DNA of 64,000 nucleotides. Origin: Erodium maritimum (lineage: Eukaryota > Streptophyta > Magnoliopsida > Geraniales > Geraniaceae). A program made the position numbers and the translations under genes. Below, piece after piece: positions 1 through 11,511 of this stretch. The stretch spans positions 38,085,039 through 38,149,038 of the forward strand of contig OY997590.1 of assembly GCA_963921825.1 (NCBI GenBank), given 5' to 3'. Below the pieces are notes generated by a model. The model was not told the DNA's origin, did no database searches, and saw only the letters and a list, made by a program, of their open reading frames with translations. The stretch's first letter is position 1. Each line of letters starts with the position of its first letter.

Positions 1-204
1 CTATAGATAGCTCTGGGAAAAATAAAATTAATGGTGAAAGAATAAAAAAAATGGAATTGAAACGAAGTGGGAATGAATAAATTAGAGAAATTGGAAAAAA
101 AATTAAATGCTCAATATCTAGGATGCTGCCATGTAGCTTATATCCAATGAACCAAATTGGTTCGCAAGTTTGTACCATAAGAAAAGTTTGTAGCCGAAAG
201 CTTC

Positions 205-635
205 CCTATATATAGGACTGGTATCAAGTACAAACATGCCCTTGTTGTGCAAACTGCGAACGCACGAGAGCCATAGGATCCGCCCAAAGTGACGTTAGCA
301 GAGTGCCCAGATGCTGACACATGGGCGCGCGCTGCTGGTGCGCGCGCGCAAAGTGCTGATAGTTTACATAGCAAGGTGCTAATAGTTTAGTACAAAATGT
401 TTTGATAGTTTACATTTGTACTAAACTATCAGCACCGTGCTATGTAAACTATCAGCACTCGCACTGCGCGCGTGGTCAACACGCTCTACTGTGCAGGCAG
501 AGGCGCGCACGAAGTGGCCATGTGTCAGCATCGCGCGCTCTTTGCTGACGTCACTTTGACCGCATCATGTGGCTCTCGTGTGTTCGTGGTTTGCACAATA
601 AAAGGCGTTTGTACTGGATAGCTACCCTATATATG
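205..635. repeat. Imperfect foldback (long inverted repeat) element
   Basis: The arms at about 205-396 and 415-635 are reverse complements over roughly 190-220 bases with mismatches and small indels, joined by a loop of about 18 bases. Matching blocks include the CTATATATAG ends, a GTTTGCACAA-type block, a TGGCTCTCGTG-type block, GC-rich CGCGCGC stretches, and the central GTACTAAACTATCAGCAC pairing. No coding capacity is seen. The structure fits a foldback transposon, a MITE, or an inverted tandem pair of one short element. I could not fix a target duplication, so the exact ends are approximate. Confidence 0.8.
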
Positions 636-1259
636 TACTATGAGAAGACCAATTAAATTAAAAACTTAACTAATAGTTGAAGATCCAATTATAATTATAT
701 TTTAGCATGTACCTCAAAAAGAGAAGTTGTATTTCCACAAATGAAGTCAGTTTGTCCTTCCTCGCCCAAATTTGAACTTGATTTAGCGGCTCTTTCCAAA
801 AGGAGTTAATCAATGAAGAAACTATGATAGTAGTGCCTCCATGCATCATCTAGCAGAGTGTCCTGGTAACCAAGAATCTGACACCCGATCACCGAGATCT
901 TGTCTCCAGGCACTCTCAATACCACAGATTTCCTACCCCATACGAGTTCTACCACATTCATTCATAAACCTAATTGATTACTACCACGTATCAATCTCTT
1001 TTTACTCGTAAATTCAAAAGATAAGTTTGTGTACCTTAATAGTGAGGGATAGAACCACAACATCAGAAGCAAGGAGTTCCATTGTGGGAGAATCAAATAT
1101 GGATTTGCTGTGGTGTTGCCTGGTTTGGTGCCGCTCAGGGTGATGAAGGGCTTGTATGCGGGCACCACAATATTTTCCTTTTATATCCCATATTTCACCC
1201 ATATAAGAATCGACTTGTTGTTGTTAGATGGCACCGAATCAATGGCGGCCTGTATTTTC
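636..1259. other. No gene recognised
   Basis: This stretch has only short ORFs in conflicting frames and none resembles a known family. The left end of the copia-1 LTR may lie inside it, but I could not identify its first bases. Confidence 0.5.
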
Positions 1260-1468
1260 TTGTAGTCCCCCTTACCTGTATGATCCACCCTTATTATCAC
1301 ACGACTAGGATTAGCCTCCCTGCTTTATGGGAATTTGTTTGTAACTTTGTTCTTGTTTTTGTATTTGAATAAGTATCTGTTTCTGTTTGTATTTCCCTTG
1401 ATTCATGGAGATCAAATCCCTAACTTGTAGGAAGGGATTATTTCCTTTTTGTTATCTTATCTTCCGTC

Positions 1469-1476
1469 TATAAATA
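1469..1476 (+). promoter_or_regulatory. Likely TATA box of the copia-1 LTR
   Basis: TATAAATA lies about 85 bases before the LTR end and is followed by an AATAAAA-type motif near 1494. This is a plausible U3/R arrangement for a copia LTR. No transcript evidence is available. Confidence 0.5.
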
Positions 1477-1562
1477 TGATCAGTATAAACCCCAATAAAA
1501 TATCGAGGAGTCAAATCATTCTTTGAGTTCCATTCTTCATTCACTCTGTTTTTGCCATCATT

Positions 1563-1576
1563 TGGTATCAGAGCCT
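1563..1576 (+). other. Copia-1 primer-binding site
   Basis: TGGTATCAGAGCCT begins two bases after the LTR end. This sequence is complementary to the 3' end of initiator tRNA-Met, the standard primer of plant Ty1-copia elements. Confidence 0.9.
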
Positions 1577-1820
1577 ACCTAAAATATCTAGCTTCATCAT
1601 GGTGAATGATTTCACGCCAAAGAAAGGAGCAAGTGGGAACAACTCAGGAGCTCGGGAATAAGTCAAGGTAGGAGGATGTTTGTCACTCGGTTATCCCATG
1701 TTGACTGAAATAAACTATGAGATTTGGGTGTAAAAAATGACTGCCATGATGAAGGAACTGAGCGTTTGGGGAGCGATCGAAGGGGAAGAATAAGTAAGTG
1801 AAGAGAAAGATCAAGGTACG

Positions 1821-2936
1821 GTGGCCATTATAACGTATTATGTTCCAGAGTCGACACTAATGTCGATTTCGCATGCCAAAACTACAAAGGAAGCATGGAG
1901 TGCCCTAGGAACAATGCACATTGGTGTGAAACGAGTTAAGTTAGCCAATACCCTGAGTCTGAAGCGCAAATTTGGGAAGCTCACCATGGAAGACTCAGAA
2001 ACAGTAAGTAACTTCTATAAGAGGTTAACTAATGTTCTAAGTGAAATTAGGTCGCTTGGTTGAGAAATACCTGAGACGCGGGTACTGGAGAAGACGTTCA
2101 GTTGCGTGCTTGACAGGTATCAACCCATTATTGGGTCGATACCCCAGATGGACGATCTAGAAGAAATGCCAAATGTAGAGGTAGTTGGGAGGCTTAAGGG
2201 TTATGAGTTTATACTCAAAGTAAGAAAGCATAAGCGAAATGGTAGCAGCTATTACTTACTGATGCTCAATGGGAGTCCTAGAAGGCCAGAGCTAGTGACG
2301 GCTCAAGTAGAAAAATGGGGAGCCAAAGGGCGAGGTATAGAAGTCCATAAGGTAGACGAGGTAAAGGCCAACCATGGAAAACCTCATCCCCTAAAACCCA
2401 AAAGAGGGTGGACAAGAGCAAGGTAAAATGTTTCATTTGCTAAGAATATGGTCACTTTCCTAATGAATGCAAACAAGGAAAAAAGGAAGAAGCAAATTAT
2501 GTAGAGGAAACTGAAGATGATGAACCAGCCTGGTTTATTGTTGTGATAAGCAATGTGAACGAAGACTTTATCGTATTAAATGAAGATAAAGTGATCCCCA
2601 GGCTTGTTGAAGGAGAGACGAAGGACAATAGTACTTGGTTCCTCGACACTGAGGCAAGTAATCATATGTCAGGCAGAGAAGGAAGCTTTCTCGTCAATTG
2701 AAAGGAAAATCAAAGGGGTTATGAAGTTTGGTGACAGATCTATAATTGAGATCAAAAGTCGTGGGACAATCCTATTTGAGGGCCTGAGCTCAGATCATCG
2801 ATCACTGGCAGGTGTGTATTTTATACCAAAATTAAAGAATAACATTATCAGTCTCGGGAAACTTGATGAAGTAAGGAACAAGATTGAGATTGGAGAAGGA
2901 GTGCTAAAGGTACTTGATCCACAAGGCAGGTTGTAG
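1821..2936 (+). pseudogene. Copia-1 gag, zinc knuckle, protease and start of the integrase region
   Basis: The first segment (1821-2063) resembles the copia gag (UBN2) domain, with a K-E-A-W motif and a long helical C-terminal part. A stop follows and gag continues to about 2426. A CCHC zinc knuckle lies at about 2430-2471 (C-F-I-C, then H, then C), with a stop codon directly after the second cysteine. The protease signature near 2638-2674 reads W-F-L-D-T-E-A-S-N-H-M, so the catalytic D-T-G has become D-T-E. A frame change separates it from a GAG-pre-integrase N-terminal part ending at 2936. These breaks make it non-functional. Confidence 0.85.
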
Positions 2937-2992
2937 TTCAATGTGAGAAGGTAAACTAACAGGATTTACAAATCAAGCTAAAATTCACAGCT

Positions 2993-5659
2993 TGTCACGC
3001 CCCAAATCCGATTTTGACCGGACTCGAGACGTGAACTGAGAAAATAAATAAATAAAGCAATTTTAATACCAAACGGTTCTCCAATAACAGTTTAAAAGAT
3101 CCAAGTAACAACACGAGTCAACAGCTCGGTAGAAACCAAATAGTAAATAAGTTTAGTAAAAGTAAAATTGTACGTATCTAGACAATACTAGCCTAAGACC
3201 CTCGCTAGCTCCCAAGCTCCGAGAATCCCGCTAGTCCAAAGCCCGCTCAAGACCTGTAGAACAACAAAGTAAAAGGGTGAGCTTTCGCTCAGTAGGAAAA
3301 GTAGTTAAGGTGATGAGTGTCCGCTCGTCACCACGAGTAACCGTCCAATTAGGGCATACTAGTACGGCACACATCTAACCACAACACGGGATCACATAAT
3401 CGAAATCCTCAGTCACAAGACTATAACCACACTCACAAACATACTTATATGACCACTATCACCCTATACTCACAACATTTAACCGATCACCAAGCATACA
3501 AGAAACTAGTAAAACAATCACACGTCCCGTACTGCAGTCCTCGATCTTCGCCGGCTGTACACAGCCCGACTCTATCATATCGTACTGGAACACTCAGCAT
3601 CGGCCTAGATATCTTCCCGGAACCGCATCGGGGCACAATCACAATACATCATACCGGACCACACAACATCGGCCTAGATGTCTTCCCGGGAATCCGTCGG
3701 GGCACAATCACAATACTGATCATGTAACCGTCGGCCTAGATACTCTACACCGGCATACCCCCTCGATGTAAGTATCGTACCGGAACCACACTCCGGGGGA
3801 CCGCGCATACGTGGGACCACACTGTCGGCCTAGGTACTACCCTACACTAGCGTACCCCCTCGGTGTAGGTACCATACCGGAATACAACTCCTCTTGGAAC
3901 ATACATCAAGAAAGTCTCACGCATCACAATGCCATAGTTCAACCACGGTATACCAACCGGTTCAACTTACCACAACACAGCACATCGGTCTATCAATCAC
4001 CCGATCATATCACAATCATTTGTTCACGTCATATCAAGCATGGCACACTTGCCCAAACATAACAACACGCTACACCGAGCATATCATAACATGCTTCGCA
4101 ATCTAATAACGGATAAACCACACATCAAGCATCACAATCATAGATCATGGCATTTCAATCAACACACAAACCTAAGGGCTCGATATGGCCCGCATGCATT
4201 TCTACAGCACGACAATTCCCAAACTTACGGCTCGACATGGCTCGTAAGCTATCCCTCAATCCACTCGTTCCTCACATCCTGACATGCAATTCTAACAATT
4301 AAATCAAGTATTCGCAACCTATATGCATACTAGTAACTTTCCGCAATTAAACCGATATTCGCTACTTTCCCTACCTCGAACGCTTTCCGAACGCTTAGTC
4401 ACTTCACGAGGTCCAAAAGTCTCCTCCTCCGCCAAGCTCGGGTCCAGAGTCTAGGATCATAATGAAATACTAGAATCAAGAGTAATTCACAATTGGTTTA
4501 AAGAGGAAAACATTCCCAATTAACCCCAAAAGAGCTCGGTTATAGATAACCGTCCCAATTACTCGAAATCCAACAAAATGGGCCCAAAAGGCCCAACTCT
4601 GGTCTGTCACGGTTCGAGTCACGGAGCCTTGACGGAATATGTGACGGTTCGGATCACGGAACCGTGAGGGTCACCGTCACGGGTGACGTCACGGAACCGT
4701 GACGTGTGCCGTCACGGCCTCCGTCACGGAGCCGTGACGCGTTTCGTCACGGTGCCCGCCACGGATTCGTGACGGGTCTGACACTGTTCCGCCTTCTTCT
4801 TCCTCCAGCTTCGGTTTTCATGAAATTAACCTTAAAACCACCATTTTTGACATTCTCAATCTCCAAATCAGTCATAAAAACGTCTCTACTTCAACACCCA
4901 TGATGGGTCTTCATCAAAACCACAACAATCCAATTATAAACAATCATCCAACACCCTTTTCTCTCCAAAAATCATCATCCAACACCCAAAACCTCAAAAC
5001 CCAACCATGTTCATCCTTTTTCCTAAATACCCATGAACCAAAATCAACAAAAACGAAAAAGGGTTGGAGATTTACCTTGAGAATGGAGAATAGAGGAAGA
5101 AACTAGTGTTATTTGATGATATTTGAGTAGAAACTATGCCAAAACCAATCCTTTTCCTCCTTTCTTCCTCCTCAAGCTTCCCTAGCTTTTTCTCTCCCCT
5201 GTCTCTCTCTAAATTTCGGCCAAGCTTGGTAAAGTGGCTGAAATTGTTGTTCCACAACCCTTAAAACCTACTTTGTTAATTACCCAATTGCCCCCTTTGC
5301 CTAAAAGCCCCTCAAGTTCAAGTTTAGGGGTAAAAGGGTCATTTCCACCTTGTTTCTTCTCACCCAAGCCACTATAGACACTTGTCCATGTGGGGACCAC
5401 CTCTCTTCTTAAGAAAATCCAGCACAAAAGGTTTAATTTAATTTAGTCCTTAATTAAGCGAAGTTTGACCCGAGTTTGACTTTTTTCGCAAAAAGAGCCA
5501 TTTGAAAGGAAACGGCCCAATTAAGCTAACTGTAACGACGTCTAAGCTTTTTGGGCCCCGGAAAGGTCCCGAATAACTCCCGGAGTCATCGGTTGACATT
5601 TCTGGCAAAAAATCAACTTTCGCCAGAATTCACCGGTTCGACCGGGGGAGGTTCTTACA
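2993..5659 (-). mobile_element. LTR-like element R1 (solo LTR or non-autonomous element), 2667 bp
   Basis: It starts TGTCACGCCCCAAATCC and ends GTTCTTACA, bounded by TG and CA, with a perfect 5-bp target duplication CAGCT at 2988-2992 and 5660-5664. It carries no gag-pol. Read on the minus strand it has a leader, a candidate splice donor at 5076/5075 (CAAG|GTAAAT) and an acceptor at 4452/4451 (TGATCCTAG|ACTC), giving a 625-bp putative intron. A hairpin GTGAGCTTTCGCTCA lies at 3278-3292. It is the most diverged of five related copies, so it is probably the oldest or a distinct subfamily. The strand given is the proposed transcription direction. Confidence 0.85.
4605..4770. repeat. Array of CGTCA/TGACG palindromes inside R1
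   Basis: About 165 bases are made almost entirely of short units such as GTCACGGAACCGTGAC and GTCACGGAGCCGTGAC, in both orientations and separated by a few bases. TGACG is the core of plant as-1 (TGA-type bZIP) sites, so the array could bind such factors, but that is inference. It lies inside the putative R1 intron. The other four copies do not show it at the same place. Confidence 0.75.
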
Positions 5660-5664
5660 CAGCT

Positions 5665-6565
5665 TATATGTGCTTGCTGACAAAGGAATGGTGGACCTGG
5701 CATGCGAAGTGTGGAAATATTAACTCCAAGCAATGAAGTCAATGTCAAACAAAGGAATGGTGGAAGGATTGCCAAAACTAATCCATCCTGGAAAGCTTTG
5801 CGACACATGCTTAATAGGAAAATAGATAAGGACTCCATTTCCTAAAGAAGAAAGGTTCAGATCCTTGAAAAAGTTGGAGCTAGTCCACACTGATCTTTGT
5901 GGACCTATTGTGCTTGAAACTCTAGGAGGTAACCGTTAGTTTCTTCTGATTGTTGATGATGGCACTCGATACATGTGGATCAAGTTATTGAAATCTAAAG
6001 GCATGGGACTTGGAAGCTTTAAGATTATCATGAACAGAGCAGAAGTGGAAGTTGAGGAGAAACTCAATGCCATTTGCAATAATAGGGCGGTGAGTTCAGA
6101 TCTGAAGAATTTGACAATTTTTGTGATTCTCATGGCATCAAGCATTATTTTACCGCACCAAATTCACCTTAGAAAAACAGGGTTGCTGAGAGAAGAAACC
6201 AAACCATCGGTGGGACGGCAAGGAGCCTTATGAAGGGCATGAACGTGCCCCGAGAACTATAGGGAGAAGCTATCGTAACTACAGTCTATCTCTTGAATCG
6301 TTAACTCACAAAGAGTGTGAAGAACGTGACACCTTACGAGACGTGGTATGGAAGAAAGCCAAGTATTCATCACCTTCGAGTATTTGGCTGCGTGGCTCAC
6401 ATAAAGGTAACAAGTTCTCATCTTAAGAAAGTAGATGACCAGAGCAAGCTTGTTGTGTTCAATGGTTATGTAGCGGGTTCGAAGGCTTATCGGTACTTCG
6501 AACCAGAGTCGAGAAAATGTATCATTAGTAGATGTTGGTACATCTATGGCTGGAAATATGTTTAA
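5665..6565 (+). pseudogene. Copia-1 GAG-pre-integrase and integrase remnant
   Basis: Coding homology resumes immediately after the R1 target duplication. It shows a pre-integrase zinc-binding region with the usual C-D-T-C-L-I-G-K motif near 5805-5830, then the integrase start E-L-V-H-T-D-L-C-G-P-I and L-L-I-V-D-D-G-T-R-Y-M-W. The segment near 6127-6200 carries the H-G-I-K-H-Y-F-T-A-P motif and R-V-A-E-R-R-N. The last part (6317-6565) has T-P-Y-E-T-W-Y-G-R-K-P and H-L-R-V-F-G-C-V. Several stops and frame changes interrupt it. Confidence 0.85.
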
Positions 6566-7268
6566 CTTGTTATACATTAGGGACTTTCGTCGCCCTGGTG
6601 AACCAAAGTGTGTTCCAATGATAATTGTTTTTAATATATAAGTATTTTGAGTATATAAATGTTTTCAATACATGTGAAAACGTTGTGTTTTGAGTTGATA
6701 AAAATATTATGTATACATGTGATAAACATTTATCTGAATTGTCTTAATTTCATACTCAATAATTATCACCAGAAATGGACTCTAGATCATCCACTAATGT
6801 GATCTGGAGCTAAATATTTATCAATCAGTATCGAGTTTATTAGTAACTATTTCAAACAAAACACATGAAAGTATGATGAACAATTCATAACCTAGAATAG
6901 AGTACGAAAATTATCATCGTAATTTAACTCTAGAATCTTATATTGATGTGATTTGCAAATAATACGGATCAACCAATATCAAAAACAGTTTTATTAGCAA
7001 CTATTTAAGAAAAAATGCATGATTTTATGATGAACAAAGGATAACAACCTAAAATAGAGAATGGAGGTTCAGAATTCGAAGGACATAGAGTTGATTTTTT
7101 ACCCCGGATTTAAATATACATGTTTTCAATTTGATCGGTTGAGAAACTTGTTAATTTTGTAGAGAAAATAGTGTAAGGTTTAAAGTGAAATATGTAGCAT
7201 AACTTATATGTTAAAGTTTGTACAGTCCATATGTGACTAGGGAGAAAAATTATGACGTTACCCTCACT
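6566..7268. other. AT-rich spacer with a degenerate tandem duplication
   Basis: No gene is seen. Two diverged copies of a unit of about 155 bases lie at about 6760-6905 and 6915-7065, sharing blocks such as CTCTAGAATC/CTCTAGATCA, GATGTGAT, TTTATTAG.AACTATTT and ATGATGAACAA. The origin of the unit is unknown. Confidence 0.5.
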
Positions 7269-7285
7269 AAGAGAAAACACATGCG

Positions 7286-8049
7286 AAAAAAACCCCAGGG
7301 GCTGCTCTGCGCAGCCTCCTCCCCCCTTCACCCCTCCCCTTCTTCTCCACCATTGAAGCTTCTACCTTAAAGTGCTTCGCTACCCTTGACGGGTTCACCC
7401 ATTAATGGGTTCTCTCCGTCTCCTCCCGACGTTTACCGGTAACTTTCTTCGGCCTAGCCGCTTCTCGCCAACTGTCGTCGAACTCTTCATCCGCTCAAGC
7501 CACCCCCGGCGTGCTCTTACCACCGTCCACACCCAGGCCAGGCGAAGCTCCTCGATCAGAGAGGACGAAGATGAACTGGCTTCCCCTGCTGATTTGCAGT
7601 TCGAGGCTCTTGTTGCCCTAGCCAGCATGGGTCCGCTCCCTCGATGGATCTGGGATCCGGGAGGTGGGACGATAGGCTGGGGCCGGACGAATCACGACGA
7701 AGAATTGACGATACCAGAACGCTCCAATTGCACGGGGCCCAGAAGAACTGGCATCGTAGATTTGGTAGTTTATTATTATGTTCGTGTGCTAATTTTTTGT
7801 CCTGTTTTAGGTTGAATAAAGTTTTGGCTAGATAGGACTAGGCTTTGGGATGTTTATTTTTCTGAAACGTTGGATCAAAAATTTCTTGTGTTCGGATCTG
7901 CGAGGCAAAGCAGACTACCATTATGGATCCATGAGCGCCTGACGGACTACGGCCGGTTGGGACATAAATCTGGAATCCGGGACGTTATGTCCTTCCCTAT
8001 TAGATTGAAATGTTACAGTTAATATAATATCTTGTTCCCGTTTCAAAAA
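7286..8049 (+). mobile_element. Retroposed sequence (retrocopy or short non-LTR element)
   Basis: The insert is flanked by an exact 17-bp direct repeat AAGAGAAAACACATGCG (7269-7285 and 8050-8066) and ends in a short oligo-A tract. These are the marks of LINE-mediated retroposition. It is GC-richer than its AT-rich surroundings. It holds a 136-codon ORF (7405-7815) followed by a 3'UTR-like sequence with AATAAA near 7816. No LINE protein domain is visible, which favours a processed cDNA or a SINE-like element over a truncated LINE. Confidence 0.8.
7405..7815 (+). CDS. Unrecognised 136-codon ORF in the retroposed sequence
   Basis: It starts with ATG 119 bases into the retroposed insert and ends at a TGA. 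The N-terminus is rich in Arg, Ser and Leu with almost no acidic residues for about 50 residues, which superficially resembles an organellar targeting peptide. It then turns acidic (E-D-E-D-E-L) and has a W-I-W-D-P-G-G-G-T-I-G-W segment. I do not recognise the family. It could be a retrocopied host ORF, perhaps 3'-shifted by a frame change, or chance coding. No promoter of its own is visible. Confidence 0.3.
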   Translation: MGSLRLLPTFTGNFLRPSRFSPTVVELFIRSSHPRRALTTVHTQARRSSSIREDEDELASPADLQFEALVALASMGPLPRWIWDPGGGTIGWGRTNHDEELTIPERSNCTGPRRTGIVDLVVYYYVRVLIFCPVLG

Positions 8050-8066
8050 AAGAGAAAACACATGCG

Positions 8067-8744
8067 TGATTGGGAGGATTGGTGTCATCTATCTTGGATT
8101 GTTGTTTGAGTTAGTAGAGATTGTATCTCATGGTGATTAGGTTAAAAGTAGTTTTCAGTAAATTTTACTTCTAAAAGTAGTTGTCAATAAATTTTACTTC
8201 TAGATTTTGAAGTTGTTGTGTATACATAAATATAAATATTAAAATAGTTATTATTGTTGATGAATTTAAAAATGAAAAACTTATTAAACATAAAAGTCAA
8301 TAAAAGAATCAAGAAAAAGAAAACCATATGGTATTTGAAAAAGGAAATACTAATAATATTGTATATTAAGATGTTACTAATATATTAACGGAAAATTAAC
8401 AAATCCCGACTGAACAAAAATTGTTTATAATAAAATTTCGTCTCCTGAGGTTTCGCGATAAGGTCTCCCTCAAGATCTCCACTAAAACCCACGCCGTAAA
8501 CGGTGTCTTCAATCCTCTAGAGCCTCAGCGCGTTTCGTAACAGGTTATCCCCTGCCCCAATCCCGACCACCTCTCCACCACCACATCCTCTCCCTCGGTT
8601 GACCTCTTTGTCCTCTCAATCGTCTTCACCGTCATGCTCTATATCTCTCTCAGCTGACTTCCCCGATATCTCACTCCCCTCCCTTAAATTTGGGATCCTC
8701 TTCATTGTCTCTGACTCCCACCCACTCAGTCGTTTGTCAGGAAC
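8067..8744. other. No gene recognised; possible LINE-1 5' region
   Basis: Bases 8067-8400 are AT-rich with nothing recognisable. From about 8400 the composition changes to C- and T-rich sequence with many CTC and CACC units, as is common in plant LINE leaders. No ORF1 could be recognised. Confidence 0.4.
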
Positions 8745-9480
8745 CTAACCTTTGAATTCTTGCATGGAATTGTCAGTGGAAGGGATCCGGTACCCAAACC
8801 CAAGGCATGAATCACCTATTGGTTGCTTATCACTCCACTTTGTGTTTGTCTCTAATATATTGACGTCTATGTCAAAACACGTAAGACGGAGGAGAAACAA
8901 GGCTTGGCAATGCTATGGGTTGCGGGTTTGGACGTCGTGGTGGGAACTTCCTCCGTAAACTAAATTGATGTTACGGTAACGTATCTAGGCCAACTCCTGA
9001 TCACGGTTATCGAATTCTACGAACACGCACGAAAAGATCGCCAGATTTAATCTTGGGATCTTCTACGAAAGTTGGGGATAAATCGGGATCGATTGATCGT
9101 CATCAGGGACTTAAATAATATTCTTCATCAGCGAGAGTCTAAAGAAGGTCACCACATTGGCTCTCCTCCAGGCCTTTCAAGATGTGATATATGATATGGA
9201 CCTATGTGATACCCCGATGTTGGGGCATCCATTTACATGGTTTAAGTCATATTGGGGACGCAATCACCTACATTGTGTCGAATCCCACCTAGATCGAGCT
9301 CTAATATCCCAAAATCTCTACGAATCGCTACCAAACGTGGATGTGGAATACAAGAACAAATACCTCATACCATTTTCCCTTACTCCTCACTTTTTCTCTC
9401 TGTTAATCATCGTCAAGTACCCGAAAGTTCCATTTTGATACTCGTTGGATTTAGGATCTGGAATGTGGACATCTGATTCA
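8745..9480 (+). pseudogene. LINE-1 endonuclease (exo/endo/phosphatase) remnant
   Basis: The N-terminal W-N-C-Q motif at about 8763 marks the start of ORF2. Near 9103-9150 a degenerate D-L-N-N-I-L-H-Q-R-E segment corresponds to the G-D-F-N catalytic motif, with Gly replaced by Arg. At 9226-9330, H-P-F-T-W-F followed by L-D-R-A-L matches the conserved endonuclease C-terminal region. Several stops and frame changes are present, so no active nuclease is expected. Confidence 0.8.
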
Positions 9481-9734
9481 ACCAGAATGGGACAAGTCCA
9501 TCGGCGTACCGACTAGAACAATCATAAAGAAAAATGGGATCATCTTGGACCATTACGGTCAAAATAGCTTCTGGAAGACTAAGAAGCATATCAAGTGGTG
9601 CCAACGTAAGATTTTGAACTGAGAGGTCAAACCGATAGAGCATGGGTGCGCCGGAGAGGGCGATCCAAATTCAGTCTTAAGATGCTCTTTAAAAATAGTA
9701 ATCATTTTGGCGACAAGGGGCGAAGCATCACTAG

Positions 9735-11511
9735 TTGATTGACGGTGATAGAAACACCAAGTTCTTCTACATAGTTGCATCCTTCCGTTGGAAGGTTAAT
9801 CTGGTTTTCTCTATTCCAAACGAGGAGGGGGGGCTGGTCACTTGGGATATGGGAATGAAAGACATGATTGTCTCCTACTTCACAACCCTATTCATTACCA
9901 AGTTGTCTGACCTCCAAAACTTACGTATTTGGTTTTATGGAACTAGTATAATTGACTCACAAAACACTACCCTTCCGTAAGCGTTGTTGGCTGAGGAAAT
10001 GCGGGAACTAATGAGGCACCAAGACCCGATGGCTCAATCCCCGATTCTTTCAACACTATTGGCCAATAGTTCGAGAAGAGGAAATTAGATTTTTCTAAAA
10101 AATGATCAATGAAGTGACTTTGGATCCATGTATTAATGCAATTAGTGTGGTTCTCATTTCCATGAGACGAAACACGTTGTCATTACTAACCTCCATCCTA
10201 TCGCTCTTTGCAACGTGATCTTTTGAATTCTCTCAAAGTATTGGCTAATCGATTGAAACCTCTCTTTCATGGGATTATTACCCTAACCTTAAGCGCCTTC
10301 ATCCTAGAAGATGTATCCGAGATGATATACGGAATTCGTTTGAGAAAATCCATTAGCTTCATAATAAGAGGAAAGGGGATAAGGGGTTTATGGAGCTGAA
10401 ACTTGATATGAGTAAAGCCTATGACCGGGTGGAGTGGTCATTCTTTCTATCGGTTATGGAAAGGCTAGGTTTTTCAACTGAATGGTGTACTCTAATTGTG
10501 GTTTGTATAGGGTCAGTATCCTATTCGGTTAACTCGGGAGGGAAGGAAACTCCATCTTTCTGTCCAAGCAGGGGATTAAGACAAGGAGTCCCCTTATCCC
10601 CATACCTTTTCCTTTTCTGTATGGAGAGTGTGTCTCATGTCTGAGCAAGGCACGACAGAAGGCATGATTTACGGGATAGAAGTGGCTCGATGGCCCCCCA
10701 TTACATCTCACTATTTTTCGCTAACGAATGTTACATTTTCTGTATATGTGATACTAAAGAAGCCGCTCAGATCCGGGACATCCTGACATTGTTCGGTACA
10801 TTATCGGGCCAATTCTTGATGGAGTTCTACCATGCGTTACTTAATGGACCAGGTGATTCGACATATTCAATCTTGGGATGGAAAGTTTTTATCACCAGTA
10901 GGGTAGGAGGTGATGATCCGCTCCATCCTTAGGTCTATTCTGCTATATATCATGTTGGCGTTCAAGGTTCCACATAGTACCATGGACAAGATCCATGTCA
11001 CCTTGTCAAGGTTTTGGTGGGGAGTGTCTGCGACAACGAGGTGACATATTACCTGGTAGGACTTGGGAAAACTTTGCTACCCTAAAGCGGAAGGTGAAAT
11101 GGGGTTCCGTCATCTACAGGATATTAATATAATGTTTCTTGAGAAAGAGGCATTGAGTCTTCTTACGTGGATTGCCTCTTTAGTTGCTTGTTTCTTACAA
11201 GCATGGTACTACCCATTAGGGGATTTCTTGTCGACCACCTTGGTTAATAACCCCTATTTTACAAGGGCTAGCGTATCTGTCGCTTAGCCTCTCATGCAAT
11301 CAGTCCTCCGTGGAGCTATTGGGCTTGGGACTAACACTTCTATTTTCATCGGCCAATGTTATTAGAGGGCCACCCCAACCATTCAAACCTTCTCCCCCGT
11401 TCGTCTTGATCACAAGGCTTATGATCCCCTACACCATGATATGGGATGTGGCCCTCATAAGGTGTATCTTTGACCAAGGTGAGATCATGGTCGTACCTAT
11501 CTCTGTCACCC
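9735..11511 (+). pseudogene. LINE-1 reverse transcriptase and connector remnant
   Basis: Frame-shifted pieces before 10390 match the region upstream of the RT core. At 10390-10644 one frame gives L-K-L-D-M-S-K-A-Y-D-R-V-E-W and G-L-R-Q-G-V-P-L-S-P-Y-L-F-L, classic L1-type motifs. The catalytic F-A-D-D box at 10717-10728 has decayed to F-A-N-E, losing both aspartates. After it come S-R-F-W-W-G and M-G-F-R-H-L (connector) and a G-H-P-F-K-P-S-P-like end near 11390. R2 cuts the sequence at 11511. Confidence 0.85.

Larger units (their letters stand above)
1260..6565 (+). mobile_element. Copia-1: decayed, 3'-truncated Ty1-copia retrotransposon
   Basis: The order is 5' LTR (start uncertain, end at the CA of 1560), tRNA-Met primer site, gag, zinc knuckle, protease, GAG-pre-integrase and integrase, the order expected for Ty1-copia. 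A 2667-bp LTR-like element (2993-5659) plus a 5-bp duplication interrupts it, and the coding sequence resumes exactly afterwards. Homology stops near 6565 in the integrase C-terminal region. Reverse transcriptase, RNase H and the 3' LTR are not found, so the element is truncated. Confidence 0.85.

Noticed and set aside
3449..4282. Chain of ORFs of 70-92 codons in R1
   Set aside because: They are His/Thr/Ser-rich readings of repeat-like CATCAC sequence in several frames within an LTR-like element.
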